Position numbers and translations under genes: made by a program. Below, one piece after another: positions 34,576 to 48,351 of a stretch of DNA of 64,000 nt (position 1 is the stretch's first letter; every line of letters starts with the position of its first letter). Below the pieces are notes generated by a model that was not told the DNA's origin, did not search any database, and saw only the letters and a list, made by a program, of their open reading frames with translations. Where the stretch lies: positions 3,906,001 through 3,970,000 of the forward strand of contig OZ244783.1 in assembly GCA_965219635.1 (NCBI GenBank), read 5' to 3'. The stretch comes from JAPOXR01 sp965219635. Its GTDB lineage: Bacteria > Pseudomonadota > Alphaproteobacteria > Rhodobacterales > Rhodobacteraceae.

Positions 34576-35445
34576 TTGAGAGTCGCTGATCTCCCTCCCT
34601 TCATCGAGTTCAGCCCGCGCACTGCGCCAACTGCATCGGTGTTTTCGAGCCCGCATAGCGGGCGGACCTATCCAATCGAATTCCAGCGGCAGTCGCGGCT
34701 TTGCACTTACGATCTGAGGGGGTCGGAGGACGCATATGTGGACCGCCTGTTCGATTCTGCTCCGGACTACGGTGCAAGCCTGCTGTGCGGATCGGCGCCG
34801 CGCTCGTACCTCGACCTCAATCGCGCTCCTGATGAACTGGGCGCAGACATAGTCGACGGGGTTGATGCAGACGGTCCGACCCCGCGTAGCAAGGCAGGAT
34901 ATGGTGTCGTTCCTTCGCGAGTTGGGGCAGGGCTTAAGATCTATGACGGGAAACTCACAACTGCAGAGATCGGTGCACGGCTCGGCAGCTTTCATGTTCC
35001 GTTTCACGACCGGATCACGGAACTCATGAACGAGAGGTTGGGAGCATTCGGTGAGGCAATCCTCTTTGATTGCCACTCAATGCCTCACCGGGCTGCCAAG
35101 ACGGCAGCTTCAATCGGCGGCGCCGCACCGGAGGTGCTGCTCGGAGATCGGTTCGGACAGGCGGCCGATGGCGGCCTCGTCGAGTTCGTTGAGGCCGCAT
35201 TCGCATCCACCGGATTGTCAGTGACACGGAATGGCCCCTTTCCCGGGGGTTATATCTCGCAGCGGCATGGCCGTCCGGAAGCTGGATGCCACGTCATCCA
35301 GATCGAGATCAACCGGTCACTATACATGGACGAGCGGACACTCCGGCCCCTCAGCGGCTTCTTGTCGTTCAGGGAACAGTTGCGGCCGGTGGTTTCCGAA
35401 CTTGCCAGATTGCGCACTATACGCCACCAGATTGCAGCAGAGTGA
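34576..35445 (+). CDS. N-formylglutamate amidohydrolase family protein
   Basis: A 289-residue FGase-family zinc hydrolase. Typical segments are S-S-P-H-S-G-R-T-Y-P near the start, Y-L-D-L-N-R-A-P-D-E-L, L-F-D-C-H-S-M-P in the middle and Q-I-E-I-N-R-S-L-Y-M-D-E near the end. FGases split N-formyl-L-glutamate in histidine breakdown; no hut genes are here, so it may remove a formyl or acyl group from another amino compound. Start TTG 34576 has GGAAG just upstream. It follows the importer after 160 bp and ends 3 nt before dinB, tail to tail. Confidence 0.9.
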   Translation: MRVADLPPFIEFSPRTAPTASVFSSPHSGRTYPIEFQRQSRLCTYDLRGSEDAYVDRLFDSAPDYGASLLCGSAPRSYLDLNRAPDELGADIVDGVDADGPTPRSKAGYGVVPSRVGAGLKIYDGKLTTAEIGARLGSFHVPFHDRITELMNERLGAFGEAILFDCHSMPHRAAKTAASIGGAAPEVLLGDRFGQAADGGLVEFVEAAFASTGLSVTRNGPFPGGYISQRHGRPEAGCHVIQIEINRSLYMDERTLRPLSGFLSFREQLRPVVSELARLRTIRHQIAAE

Positions 35446-35448
35446 GTC

Positions 35449-36702
35449 TCACCTCAGTGCGCGGCCCTTGCGGATTGCGTCCTTCCCGAACTTTCGCCTG
35501 ATTTCGTCGGTGGCAATCTCCGAACGCAACCGGTTGCTGTTCCGGGAGTCGAGGAACTCAAGCTCCTCTTCGACGGGACCAGCCTGTGCGATATCGCCAA
35601 GACCAACGCCGACCAGCCGGAACGGGCCCTGGTCGCCGACTTTTTCGAAGAGTTGGCTCGCCTGAGAATAGATGCGGTCAGCCATTTGCGTCGGAGCGGC
35701 CAGCTTTACCTGGCGTGTGAGCAAGCGGTGGTTAGACCGTTTGAGTTTTAGCGTGACCGTTCGTCCGGCCTTCTGTTTTGCCTTTGCGCGGTCGGAGAGC
35801 TTTTCGGACAAGCGCCAGATGTGGCCATCAAGAACTTCCCTGTCCGACGTGTCGGCAGGCAAGGTGGTTTCATTGGAAATGCTCTTGACCCTTCGGTTCC
35901 GTACAATCCTGCGCCCATCTTCACCATGTGCCAGTCTCCAGAGGCGTCCGCCTTGCTCTCCGAGCCTGTCTTCAAGTTCACTCTTTCCGGCTCTCTGGAC
36001 ATCCCGGAAGGTCCTGATTCCGATCTTCTCCAGGCGCGCCTTCTGGACCTTGCCGATACCCCAGATCAGACTGATCGGACGGTCGGCGAGGAATTCGGCA
36101 ATCCCCTCGCGGCCTATGACAGAAAAGCCCCTCGGTTTGTCGAGTTCAGACGCGACCTTGGCCAGGAACTTGTTGTAGGAAAGGCCAATGGAGCCGGTGA
36201 CGCCAACTTCCTCCTCGATGCGCCGGGCGAGGCGGACAAGTGTGACGGCGGGCGGCGCGCCGTGAACTTTCACAGTGCCGGAAAGATCAAGAAACGCTTC
36301 ATCCAGGGACAGAGGTTCGACGACCGGCGTCAGTTCTTCCATCATCTTGAGAATCTGGCGGGAGGCTTCGGCATAGGCGCTCATCCGGGGCATGATGACA
36401 ACCGCGCCCGGGCAGCGGCGCAGGGCCTGGAACATCGGCATGGCCGACCGGACACCGTGTATCCTCGCGATGTAACAGGCGGTGGAGACAACTCCTCTTC
36501 TCGAACCGCCCACGATAACGGGCTTGCTCTTCAACTCGGGATTGTCCCGTTTTTCGATCGATGCGTAGAACGCGTCGCAATCCATATGGGCGACCGAAAG
36601 GTCCAACAATTCCGGATGGCAAATTGTACGCGGCGAGCGGCACGCCGGGCAGCGCCCGCCGTCTTCGAAGGTATAATCGCAATCGCGGCAGATTGCAGGC
36701 AT
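35449..36702 (-). CDS. dinB: DNA polymerase IV with N-terminal zinc ribbon
   Basis: A Y-family translesion polymerase of 417 residues. Before the polymerase there is a zinc ribbon (C5, C8, C18, C21) followed by H-P-E-L, a form common in alphaproteobacteria. Catalytic motifs are M-D-C-D-A-F-Y-A-S-I-E and S-L-D-E-A-F-L-D; the little-finger domain follows. No C-terminal beta-clamp motif of the QLxLF type is obvious. It lies 77 bp downstream of pyrF on the same strand. Confidence 0.95.
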   Translation of the reverse strand: MPAICRDCDYTFEDGGRCPACRSPRTICHPELLDLSVAHMDCDAFYASIEKRDNPELKSKPVIVGGSRRGVVSTACYIARIHGVRSAMPMFQALRRCPGAVVIMPRMSAYAEASRQILKMMEELTPVVEPLSLDEAFLDLSGTVKVHGAPPAVTLVRLARRIEEEVGVTGSIGLSYNKFLAKVASELDKPRGFSVIGREGIAEFLADRPISLIWGIGKVQKARLEKIGIRTFRDVQRAGKSELEDRLGEQGGRLWRLAHGEDGRRIVRNRRVKSISNETTLPADTSDREVLDGHIWRLSEKLSDRAKAKQKAGRTVTLKLKRSNHRLLTRQVKLAAPTQMADRIYSQASQLFEKVGDQGPFRLVGVGLGDIAQAGPVEEELEFLDSRNSNRLRSEIATDEIRRKFGKDAIRKGRALR

Positions 36703-36779
36703 TCCTCAATCCGTGCCGTGCGTTTTCGCAAGAGAGGCTGTCAGGATAACGGAAGCGCCCGGCGCTTGCGAGTCTCCTG

Positions 36780-37499
36780 TCAGGGTTGAACGAAACCAGT
36801 CTGACGCAACTCAGAATAGATGGAGCGCAACGCGCTGAGTGGATCTGTGGCCGCAGTTACAGGCCGACCGATGACCATGTGGTCAGCACCTGCTTCAATG
36901 GCCTCGGCAGGTGTCGATGTGCGCTTCTGATCGTCTTGCCCCATGCCGGCCGGCCGGATGCCAGGGGTGACCAGGAGCTTGCTGCCGGCACCGGGCATGC
37001 TGCGGATTGCAGCGGCTTCCTTCACCGAACAGATCACGCCATCAGCGCCGGCATCGAATGCATGCCGTGCCCTCTTCAGTACGATTTCCCTCACAGTGCC
37101 CTGCTCGACAAGCGAGGCATCAAGATCGCCCCTGTCCGCAGAGGTGAGTACCGTTACCGCAAGAATGCGGGTCGGGCTGCCCCCACGGGCCCGTACGGCT
37201 GCTGAAACGACACTTGGGTCACCGTGCACGGTCAACAGGTCCGGCTCGAGGCGGATCATGGCTTGTACGGCGTTTGACACTGTATTGCCGATGTCAAAGA
37301 GCTTCATGTCCAGAAAGACCCGTTTGCCGAGGGAATTCTTGAGTTTGACCGCAAGGTCAAACCCGCCATCTACAATCATGCCCAGTCCGATCTTGTAGAA
37401 TCCGGCCGCATCTCCAACAGTCCGGACCAACCGCATGGCCTCATCAGCGTCCGGGTGATCAAGCGCAACTATGACTCTGTCGTCGGCCTCTTTCATCAT
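36780..37499 (-). CDS. pyrF: Orotidine 5'-phosphate decarboxylase
   Basis: Catalyses the last step of UMP synthesis. The 239-residue TIM barrel has V-I-V-A-L-D near the start, the catalytic F-L-D-M-K-L-F-D-I-G-N-T-V (Lys and Asp), and T-P-G-I-R-P near the end. ATG at 37499 (a double ATG) is chosen over an upstream in-frame start because it gives the usual N-terminus and follows AGGGATC. Divergent from clpB. Confidence 0.95.
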   Translation of the reverse strand: MMKEADDRVIVALDHPDADEAMRLVRTVGDAAGFYKIGLGMIVDGGFDLAVKLKNSLGKRVFLDMKLFDIGNTVSNAVQAMIRLEPDLLTVHGDPSVVSAAVRARGGSPTRILAVTVLTSADRGDLDASLVEQGTVREIVLKRARHAFDAGADGVICSVKEAAAIRSMPGAGSKLLVTPGIRPAGMGQDDQKRTSTPAEAIEAGADHMVIGRPVTAATDPLSALRSIYSELRQTGFVQP

Positions 37500-37565
37500 G
37501 GATCCCTGCTGCAATCTCCGCGGCCAGCTACCCATATTCCTGCTGGCTGGCACAGGGGCGGATAA

Positions 37566-37595
37566 CTTGATTCGTGGACTTCTGGCCACCAAATA
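37566..37595 (+). promoter_or_regulatory. Possible RpoH (heat-shock) promoter of clpB
   Basis: CTTGATT at 37566-37572, 16 nt, then CCAAATA at 37589-37595, about 70 nt before clpB. This resembles the sigma-32 pattern CTTGAAA-N(11-16)-CCCCATNT only loosely. ClpB genes are usually under RpoH control, which is the main reason for the suggestion. Confidence 0.3.
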
Positions 37596-37666
37596 CCGGT
37601 CAAGGCCTTCCGCAAGCGTGCCGAATGCGGGCGCAGGATCGGAAAGGTGCTTGAAAGGAGAATTCG

Positions 37667-40273
37667 ATGAATCCGGAGAAATTCACCGAAAAGTCGCTGG
37701 CGCTGCTCCAGGCAGCCCAGGGGATCGCCGTGGAGGCAGGAAATCCGGAGTTGCTGCCTGAACATTTGCTGAAGGCGCTGCTTGAAGATGCAGACGGGCT
37801 GGCAGCTAACCTGCTTGCCAGGGCAGGTTCCGATCCAGGAGCAATCCAGGCGGCAACCGATGCCGCGGTTTCAAGGTTGCCAAGGGTTACAGGCGGCGAG
37901 GGCAATACGGTTCCCGGGCAGCAGACAGCAAGGGTTCTGGCGGAAGCGGAGAAACTGGCCAGCAAGGCTGGAGACAGCTACGTTCCGACCGAGCGCATTC
38001 TGACGGCACTGGCCTACGTGAAGTCCAATGCCAGAGGAATCCTTGAACAGGCGGGAGTCACTGCGCAATCGCTCAACTCCGCCATCAATGACATCCGGAA
38101 GGGTAGAACCGCTGACAGCCGGACGGCGGAAGCCGGTTACGAGGCGCTCGAAAAGTTCGCAAGGGACCTTACCCAGGCGGCGCGGGACGGGAAGATCGAT
38201 CCCATCATAGGACGGGATGACGAGATCAGGCGAACCATGCAGGTCCTCAGCCGCAGGACCAAAAACAATCCGATCCTGATCGGTGACCCAGGGGTCGGGA
38301 AGACGGCAATAGCCGAGGGGTTGGCGATACGGATCTTCAAGGGAGATGTTCCGGAAAGCCTGAAGTCCAAGCGCATCATGGCGCTTGACATGGGCGCGCT
38401 GATTGCCGGCTCAAAATACCGGGGCGAATTCGAGGAGCGGCTCAAGTCAGTCCTGGCTGATATTGATGCGGCCGCCGGGGAGATCATTCTCTTCATTGAT
38501 GAGTTGCACACCCTGGTCGGGGCCGGACAGGCGGAAGGGGCAATGGACGCCTCCAACCTGCTCAAGCCGGCGCTGGCGCGCGGCGACCTGCATTGCATCG
38601 GCGCAACAACCCTTGATGAGTACCGCAAGCATGTCGAGAAGGACGCGGCCCTCGCCAGGAGATTCCAGCCGATCGTAGTTGACGAACCAGGCGTTGTTGA
38701 AACTGTATCGATACTCAGGGGCATCAAGGAAAAATACGAACTGCACCACGGAGTCAGGATATCCGACTCTGCGCTGGTGGCCGCCTCGACGCTCTCGGAC
38801 CGTTACATTACGGACCGTTTCCTGCCCGACAAGGCAATCGACCTGGTCGACGAAGCCGCCAGCAGGCTGAGGATGGAGGTCGACTCCAAGCCCGAGGAAC
38901 TTGACGCCCTCGACCGCGAAATCCTGCAGAAGCAGATTGAGGCCGAAGCGCTCAAGAAGGAAGCGGACAAGGCGTCGCTGGACCGGCTGGAAGTTCTAGA
39001 GCGCGAACTGGCGCAGCTTGAGGAGAAATCGACTGCCCTGAATTCCCAGTGGCAGGCCGAACGCGATCGCATAGCCAATTCCCGGAACTTGAAGGAAGAG
39101 CTCGATGCGGCGAGGGCCGAGCTCGAACGAGCGAAGCGGGAAGGCAACCTGGCCCGTGCCGGGGAGCTGAGCTACGGGATCATCCCGGGGCTTGAGAAGA
39201 ACCTCGCCGAAGCTGAAAAGGCGCAGGAGCACAAACTCGTGGGCGAAGTCGTGACGCCTGAAGAGATTGCTTCCGTAGTCGAGCGCTGGACGGGCATTCC
39301 GACGACCCGGATGCTGGAGGGCGAGAAGGAAAAACTGCTTCGCATGGAAGAAGAACTCGGTCGCCGCGTGATTTCGCAGCGCGAGGCGATTTCTGCGATT
39401 TCGAATTCTGTAAGGCGGGCGCGGGCCGGGCTCAATGATCCGGCGCGGCCCATTGGATCCTTCATGTTCCTGGGACCGACCGGGGTTGGCAAGACGGAGT
39501 TGGCAAAAGCGCTTGCCGAGTTCCTGTTTGATGACGAGTCAGCGATCGTCAGAATTGACATGTCCGAGTTTATGGAGAAGCACTCCGTTTCGCGATTGAT
39601 CGGTGCGCCTCCCGGCTATGTCGGCTACGAGGAGGGAGGCGCTCTTACAGAGGCCGTGCGGCGCCGGCCCTATCAGGTGGTCTTGCTTGACGAGATAGAG
39701 AAGGCGCATCCCGAGGTTTTCAATGCGCTGCTGCAGGTGCTGGATGACGGCATTCTCACCGATGGCCAGGGCAGAACCGCCAGTTTCAAGAACACGTTGC
39801 TGATCATGACTTCGAACATTGGTTCGCAGGCATTCTTCGAGACATCCGGCGGCACCAGCCGCGTCAAGGACATCGTTCTCGAAGAGGTGCGCCAGCACTT
39901 CCGTCCGGAGTTCGTCAACCGGCTTGACGAGATCATCGTTTTCGACCGGCTGGAGCAAGAGGACATTGGCGGCATTCTTGACCTTCAACTAGCCCGTCTC
40001 GAGAAGCGTCTCGAAGACCGGCGCATCAGGCTTGTGCTCGATCCGGCGGCGAGGGACTGGCTTGCGCAGAAGGGATATGAGCCGGCATTCGGGGCGCGGC
40101 CACTGAAGCGGGTATTGCAAAGGTATCTGCAGAACCGGTTGGCCGACGGATTGCTGGACGGCTCCATCAGGGATGGAGATACGATTGACATCCGCAGCGA
40201 TGGTATTGGTGGCCTGACGTTCAACGGTGTCGGCTCCGGTGCGGACATGCCGGCAGAAGCCACTCTGCATTGA
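37667..40273 (+). CDS. clpB: Chaperone ClpB
   Basis: The AAA+ disaggregase that rescues aggregated proteins with DnaK. The 868 residues show the Clp N-domain (1-145), first AAA module with G-D-P-G-V-G-K-T at about 206-213, the coiled-coil M-domain (about 410-530, rich in Glu/Lys heptads), and the second module with G-P-T-G-V-G-K-T. The substrate-pore loop K-Y-R-G-E-F-E-E-R and the arginine-finger regions are intact. GAAAGGAGAA precedes the ATG at a good distance. Confidence 0.98.
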   Translation: MNPEKFTEKSLALLQAAQGIAVEAGNPELLPEHLLKALLEDADGLAANLLARAGSDPGAIQAATDAAVSRLPRVTGGEGNTVPGQQTARVLAEAEKLASKAGDSYVPTERILTALAYVKSNARGILEQAGVTAQSLNSAINDIRKGRTADSRTAEAGYEALEKFARDLTQAARDGKIDPIIGRDDEIRRTMQVLSRRTKNNPILIGDPGVGKTAIAEGLAIRIFKGDVPESLKSKRIMALDMGALIAGSKYRGEFEERLKSVLADIDAAAGEIILFIDELHTLVGAGQAEGAMDASNLLKPALARGDLHCIGATTLDEYRKHVEKDAALARRFQPIVVDEPGVVETVSILRGIKEKYELHHGVRISDSALVAASTLSDRYITDRFLPDKAIDLVDEAASRLRMEVDSKPEELDALDREILQKQIEAEALKKEADKASLDRLEVLERELAQLEEKSTALNSQWQAERDRIANSRNLKEELDAARAELERAKREGNLARAGELSYGIIPGLEKNLAEAEKAQEHKLVGEVVTPEEIASVVERWTGIPTTRMLEGEKEKLLRMEEELGRRVISQREAISAISNSVRRARAGLNDPARPIGSFMFLGPTGVGKTELAKALAEFLFDDESAIVRIDMSEFMEKHSVSRLIGAPPGYVGYEEGGALTEAVRRRPYQVVLLDEIEKAHPEVFNALLQVLDDGILTDGQGRTASFKNTLLIMTSNIGSQAFFETSGGTSRVKDIVLEEVRQHFRPEFVNRLDEIIVFDRLEQEDIGGILDLQLARLEKRLEDRRIRLVLDPAARDWLAQKGYEPAFGARPLKRVLQRYLQNRLADGLLDGSIRDGDTIDIRSDGIGGLTFNGVGSGADMPAEATLH

Positions 40274-40384
40274 CGCGCAAATTGAGGCAACCGGCCAACG
40301 TCTGAGCAACAATTTGTGAGCGGGGTTGAAATTGCCGTGAAGGTCGGATTAGCTGCGATGGTTCTCTAACCTGAGGGGGAAGCC

Positions 40385-41323
40385 ATGCCACAGCGCTTCA
40401 AGGGCGATCTCAAATATTCGGATGTTACACCGAAGCATGTCTGGTTGAACCGGAGGAAACTGCTTCTGGGCGCCGGAGGCGCGGCGATTGCCGGCTCCGT
40501 TGCCGGCAGGCTGGCGGCAGCCCCGATCGCGCACACGAAAAACGCGAGGTGGTCGGTCGATGAAGAATGGAACAGCTTGGAGGACATAACCTCCTACAAC
40601 AACTTCTATGAGTTCGGGACCGGCAAAAGCGACCCAGCCGAGCATGCGCATGCCCTGACCACGGATCCCTGGAGCATCAAGGTCGACGGTCTGACTGGGA
40701 ATCCGGGCAATTACTCCTTTGACGACATTATTTCCGGCATGGCCATGGAAGAGCGGGTCTACAGGTTCCGCTGCGTGGAGGCCTGGTCGATGGTGATACC
40801 CTGGATCGGTTTCCAGTTGTCCGATCTTCTGGAGAGGCTCGAGCCACTGCCATCGGCACGGTATGTGGCATTCGAAACCCTGTTTCGGCCATCCGAAATG
40901 CGTGGCCAACGTTTGCCGATCCTCAATTGGCCGTATGTTGAAGGCCTTCGCTTGGATGAGGCCATGCATCCGCTGACCTTTATGGCTACGGGGCTCTATG
41001 GCGAGGACATTCCCAATCAGAATGGTGCGCCCATTCGCCTGGTCGTTCCGTGGAAATACGGCTTCAAGTCGATCAAGTCGATTGTGCGCATTACCCTGAC
41101 AGACAAGGAACCGCCCACAACCTGGAACCTGGCCAGTCCCCGGGAGTATGGATTCTATTCGAACGTGAATCCCGAGGTCGACCATCCGCGATGGTCGCAG
41201 GCCACCGAGCGCAAGGTTGGTCAGGGACTGTTTGCGCGCCGTGTACCGACGCTGATGTTCAACGGCTATGCCGAGGAGGTGGCAAGCCTGTATTCGGGTA
41301 TGGACCTGTCGGTAAACTTCTGA
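40385..41323 (+). CDS. msrP: Periplasmic methionine-sulfoxide reductase catalytic subunit MsrP
   Basis: A molybdopterin enzyme that repairs oxidised methionine in periplasmic proteins. The N-terminus carries a twin-arginine signal (N-R-R-K-L-L-L-G-A-G, residues 22-31). The Mo-ligating Cys is C130 in Y-R-F-R-C-V-E-A-W-S-M, followed by the usual G-F-Q-L-S-D-L-L. The 312-residue length is normal. The stop overlaps the msrQ start by 1 nt (TGATG). Confidence 0.95.
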   Translation: MPQRFKGDLKYSDVTPKHVWLNRRKLLLGAGGAAIAGSVAGRLAAAPIAHTKNARWSVDEEWNSLEDITSYNNFYEFGTGKSDPAEHAHALTTDPWSIKVDGLTGNPGNYSFDDIISGMAMEERVYRFRCVEAWSMVIPWIGFQLSDLLERLEPLPSARYVAFETLFRPSEMRGQRLPILNWPYVEGLRLDEAMHPLTFMATGLYGEDIPNQNGAPIRLVVPWKYGFKSIKSIVRITLTDKEPPTTWNLASPREYGFYSNVNPEVDHPRWSQATERKVGQGLFARRVPTLMFNGYAEEVASLYSGMDLSVNF

Positions 41324-41952
41324 TGCCGGTGACCGCGCAGGCTATCAATGCGAGGTTGAGGCGGGTTCCGGCCTGGCCGATCTACATCATCTTTCCCATC
41401 CCGGGGTTGCTGACTTTCTACCTGGCGGTTGTGGACCAACTTGGCCCCGACCCATTGCAGGTGCTGGAGCATGAGCTGGGAGAGCGAGGCTTGCAGTTCA
41501 TCATTCTGACACTTCTGATTACCCCGCTTCGCCGATTGACGGGGGTCAGCCTGCTGAAGTTCCGCCGGGCGATCGGTGTGGTGTCGTTCTTCTACATTCT
41601 GGCGCACATGCTGACCTGGTTGGTTCTTGACCGGCAACTCATCTGGCCTGAGGTCTGGGACGACATTTCCAAGAGGCCATACATTCTTTTCGGGGTAGTC
41701 GGATTCCTGGCCATGGTCCCGCTGGCAGTAACCTCGAACAATCTTTCCGTGCGCCGGCTTGGCGCCGCCCTGTGGAGCCGGATTCACAAACTGGCCTATC
41801 TGGCTGCTGCTGCTGGCGTTCTGCACTATGTGCTGTTGGTAAAGGGCTGGCCGCCAGAACCATTTGTTTATGCGCTGGTCGTGGCTTTGCTGCTGATGGT
41901 TCGTGCCTGGTGGGCAGCGCGCCGGCGCACCGGGCGTGCCGCCCGGACCTGA
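41323..41952 (+). CDS. msrQ: Heme-binding membrane subunit MsrQ
   Basis: The quinol-oxidising b-type cytochrome partner of MsrP, 209 residues with about six transmembrane helices. The family motif I-T-P-L-R-R-L-T-G and the heme-type His residues in I-L-A-H-M-L-T-W, I-H-K-L-A-Y-L and G-V-L-H-Y-V are present. ATG 41323 overlaps the msrP stop, so the pair is translationally coupled. Confidence 0.95.
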   Translation: MPVTAQAINARLRRVPAWPIYIIFPIPGLLTFYLAVVDQLGPDPLQVLEHELGERGLQFIILTLLITPLRRLTGVSLLKFRRAIGVVSFFYILAHMLTWLVLDRQLIWPEVWDDISKRPYILFGVVGFLAMVPLAVTSNNLSVRRLGAALWSRIHKLAYLAAAAGVLHYVLLVKGWPPEPFVYALVVALLLMVRAWWAARRRTGRAART

Positions 41953-42000
41953 AACCGGCCCGGGGGGTCAAAAAATATTCCTGAACTGGCCAGAAAGCTG

Positions 42001-42029
42001 TTGCATGTGTGATTCCCGGGACGTATATA
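42001..42029 (+). promoter_or_regulatory. rRNA operon promoter
   Basis: TTGCAT, 17 nt, TATATA: a strong sigma-70 type promoter about 285 bp before 16S. A-rich sequence with an A6 run and AT-rich bases lies just upstream (41970-41980), where an UP element would sit. Confidence 0.7.
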
Positions 42030-42126
42030 GTCGGTCCCCTCGCCGCATGGCGACATGCGGACGGGTATCAGAACGGTTCAGCTTCGGCGTTTGACCTCTA
42101 GGGGCAACGAGGGGGCAGGGATCGTA

Positions 42127-42138
42127 CGCTCTTTGAAA
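42127..42138 (+). promoter_or_regulatory. rrn boxA antitermination site
   Basis: CGCTCTTTGAAA in the 16S leader is one to three bases from the boxA consensus TGCTCTTTAACA, the site bound by NusB-S10 during rRNA antitermination. Confidence 0.65.
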
Positions 42139-42312
42139 TTTTGATATTGAAGAGATATGCGGGCGGCTTGGTCATACGACCGATGTGCCGATTGCATATC
42201 GTCCCGATAGGCTCCGGCCGATGATTCGGGAAAAGCTAAAAGCTATGCGCTGGCCTTGATGGTCAGCGCTGATGTGCGTCGGTTCAAACGTCAAGAACGC
42301 TTTCAAGGCGTT

Positions 42313-43786
<1,474 letters not shown>

Positions 43787-43905
43787 GTTTTCCGCAGACG
43801 GCCGAATCCGTCTCGGAAGACGAACTTGGCAGCCCTTCGGGGCATTTCGCCAGGCCGTCCTCATATCTCTTCAATGTCGGAATCAGGCCGCCGCCGGGCC
43901 TTTTG

Positions 43906-43982
<77 letters not shown>

Positions 43983-43990
43983 GAAACTCC

Positions 43991-44066
43991 GGGGCGTTAG
44001 CTCAGTTGGGAGAGCGTCTGATTTGCAATCAGGAGGTCACCGGTTCGAACCCGGTACGCTCCACCA
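43991..44066 (+). tRNA. tRNA-Ala (TGC)
   Basis: A 76-nt cloverleaf 8 nt after tRNA-Ile, anticodon loop TTTGCAA (TGC), T-arm CCGG-TTCGAAC-CCGG and encoded CCA. The Ile-Ala spacer pair is the standard alphaproteobacterial arrangement. Confidence 0.97.
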
Positions 44067-44275
44067 GAGCCGCATTGCGCGGCCTCTGGAATTGACATCG
44101 TGAAGACGGAAAAAACACGAGACGTTGTCCGGTGGTTCCGCGTGTGGAGCCGCCGCGCCGGTTTATCCGGCAGGACAGCAGTCTTTCCAAGTCAAGACAC
44201 TGACCGGTCCGGGTTCGCCCGGACATGGGAAGTACCAGCTTCTGACACCAGAAGAAGCCCTGCTTTTTCTGGATC

Positions 44276-47095
<2,820 letters not shown>

Positions 47096-47149
47096 GATCC
47101 AGTAGAAGCATGGCTTCGGTGGACTGCCGTCTCGTGTAATGTGCGTTGT

Positions 47150-47270
47150 TCTGGTTTGGTGGTCATGGCACGAGTGAAACACCCGATCCCATTCCGAACT
47201 CGATGGTTAAGCACCGTAGCGCCGATGGTACTGCGTCTTAAGGCGTGGGAGAGTAGGTCGCCGCCAGACC
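47150..47270 (+). rRNA. rrf: 5S ribosomal RNA
   Basis: About 120 nt starting TCTGGTTTGGTGGTCATGGC and ending CGCCGCCAGACC, with closing pair TCTGG/CCAGA and the conserved CCGAACTCG loop. Ends approximate. Confidence 0.95.
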
Positions 47271-47301
47271 TGACCAGCGCACATTTCCGTCTTCGACGAT
47301 T

Positions 47302-47318
47302 GCGGGCTTCTTGCCCGC
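47302..47318 (+). repeat. Hairpin between 5S and tRNA-fMet
   Basis: GCGGGC-TTCTT-GCCCGC, a small stem-loop, probably a processing signal since transcription must continue into the tRNA. Confidence 0.45.
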
Positions 47319-47333
47319 CCATAACATTTCTGG

Positions 47334-47411
<78 letters not shown>

Positions 47412-47414
47412 CCG

Positions 47415-47453
47415 AACCCCTTGCATGCCCAGCGTTTTCGAGGGGTTTTCTTT
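47415..47453 (+). terminator. rRNA operon terminator
   Basis: Arms AACCCCT (47415-47421) and AGGGGTT (47441-47447) followed by TTCTTTT, an intrinsic-terminator shape directly after tRNA-fMet. Confidence 0.65.
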
Positions 47454-47769
47454 TGCCTCCAAATTGCTTCCAAGGTGTGCCGTAGGCGGATCCATCACAA
47501 CTGCAGCGAATTCCCGCGCACCGTAAGCATGGCACTTTGGGCGACCGCCAGTTGGCTATAGCGCCGCGAGGAACTTGAGCCTGACCGAGGTTTCGGGAAC
47601 ACTTCCGGATGAGGCAACGCGCGAAGGACGGCCCCATGTCGACGATTGTCTTGGGCCTTTCGCAATCCTTGAGGAAACTTTGCAGTAGCATTGGAATAAA
47701 TCACCACAGCATTGGACGCTGGCAACCGCGTTTATTGGGAAACCGTCACAGGCTGTTCTTCATCACTCT
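47454..47769. other. Region between rRNA operon and fic, no gene recognised
   Basis: About 315 bases. Minus-strand frames of 76-100 codons exist but none has recognisable family features. It may hold the left boundary of the accessory island that begins here. Confidence 0.4.
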
Positions 47770-48351
47770 TCATTCCATCATCTTGTGAATGCAGCGTGAC
47801 AAGGGTTCGTTGTCGCCATGAAAACTTGCGATCATTGCTTGCATGAACTCGTTCGGGTCGATTTCTTCTTCGTCCATCGCAAAACCGGAAATGTTAAGCA
47901 GGATGTTGAGTAAGGTTAGCTGGCATCGACCATTTCCTTCGCGGAAGGGGTGAATGGCATAGATCTCGGCGATGTAATGCGCAGCGCGAGTTGCAAATTG
48001 CAATGCGTCAGCAAGCTCAGTCAAATGTCCTTCGGCGGCCAGTTGACCGAATATCTTGTTCATTTCTGCGTCAATGTACTCTGGATAACAGAACCAGTCT
48101 CCGCCTTTTCCTGCCCGGATTTCGCGGGGCTGACCTGCCCAATCATATACGTCTTGGAAGAAGTGGTAGTGGATACGCTTGTAGTGATCATAGTCGAGAT
48201 CCCCTTTTGGAAGGGGTTCTTCTGACCGCGCCAGAAACATCAGTTGTTCAAACTGGTCTAGCTGACCCTGATCTCGTAGTTCCGCCTTGTTTCGGAGAAC
48301 TTGCGTGCCGGTGTAGCAGAGTGGATCCTCGGTCGCGTCGTAGCGGCTCAT
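47770..48351 (-). CDS. Fic-family toxin
   Basis: A 193-residue Fic-domain protein. The catalytic motif HPFREGNGR lies at residues 134-142 and is intact (His134, the Arg/Gly phosphate loop); the next residue is Cys where Thr is common. Fic toxins transfer AMP from ATP to target hydroxyls, e.g. on DNA gyrase/topoisomerase IV. It overlaps the upstream small gene by 4 nt (ATGA), the usual antitoxin-toxin order. Confidence 0.9.
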   Translation of the reverse strand: MSRYDATEDPLCYTGTQVLRNKAELRDQGQLDQFEQLMFLARSEEPLPKGDLDYDHYKRIHYHFFQDVYDWAGQPREIRAGKGGDWFCYPEYIDAEMNKIFGQLAAEGHLTELADALQFATRAAHYIAEIYAIHPFREGNGRCQLTLLNILLNISGFAMDEEEIDPNEFMQAMIASFHGDNEPLSRCIHKMME

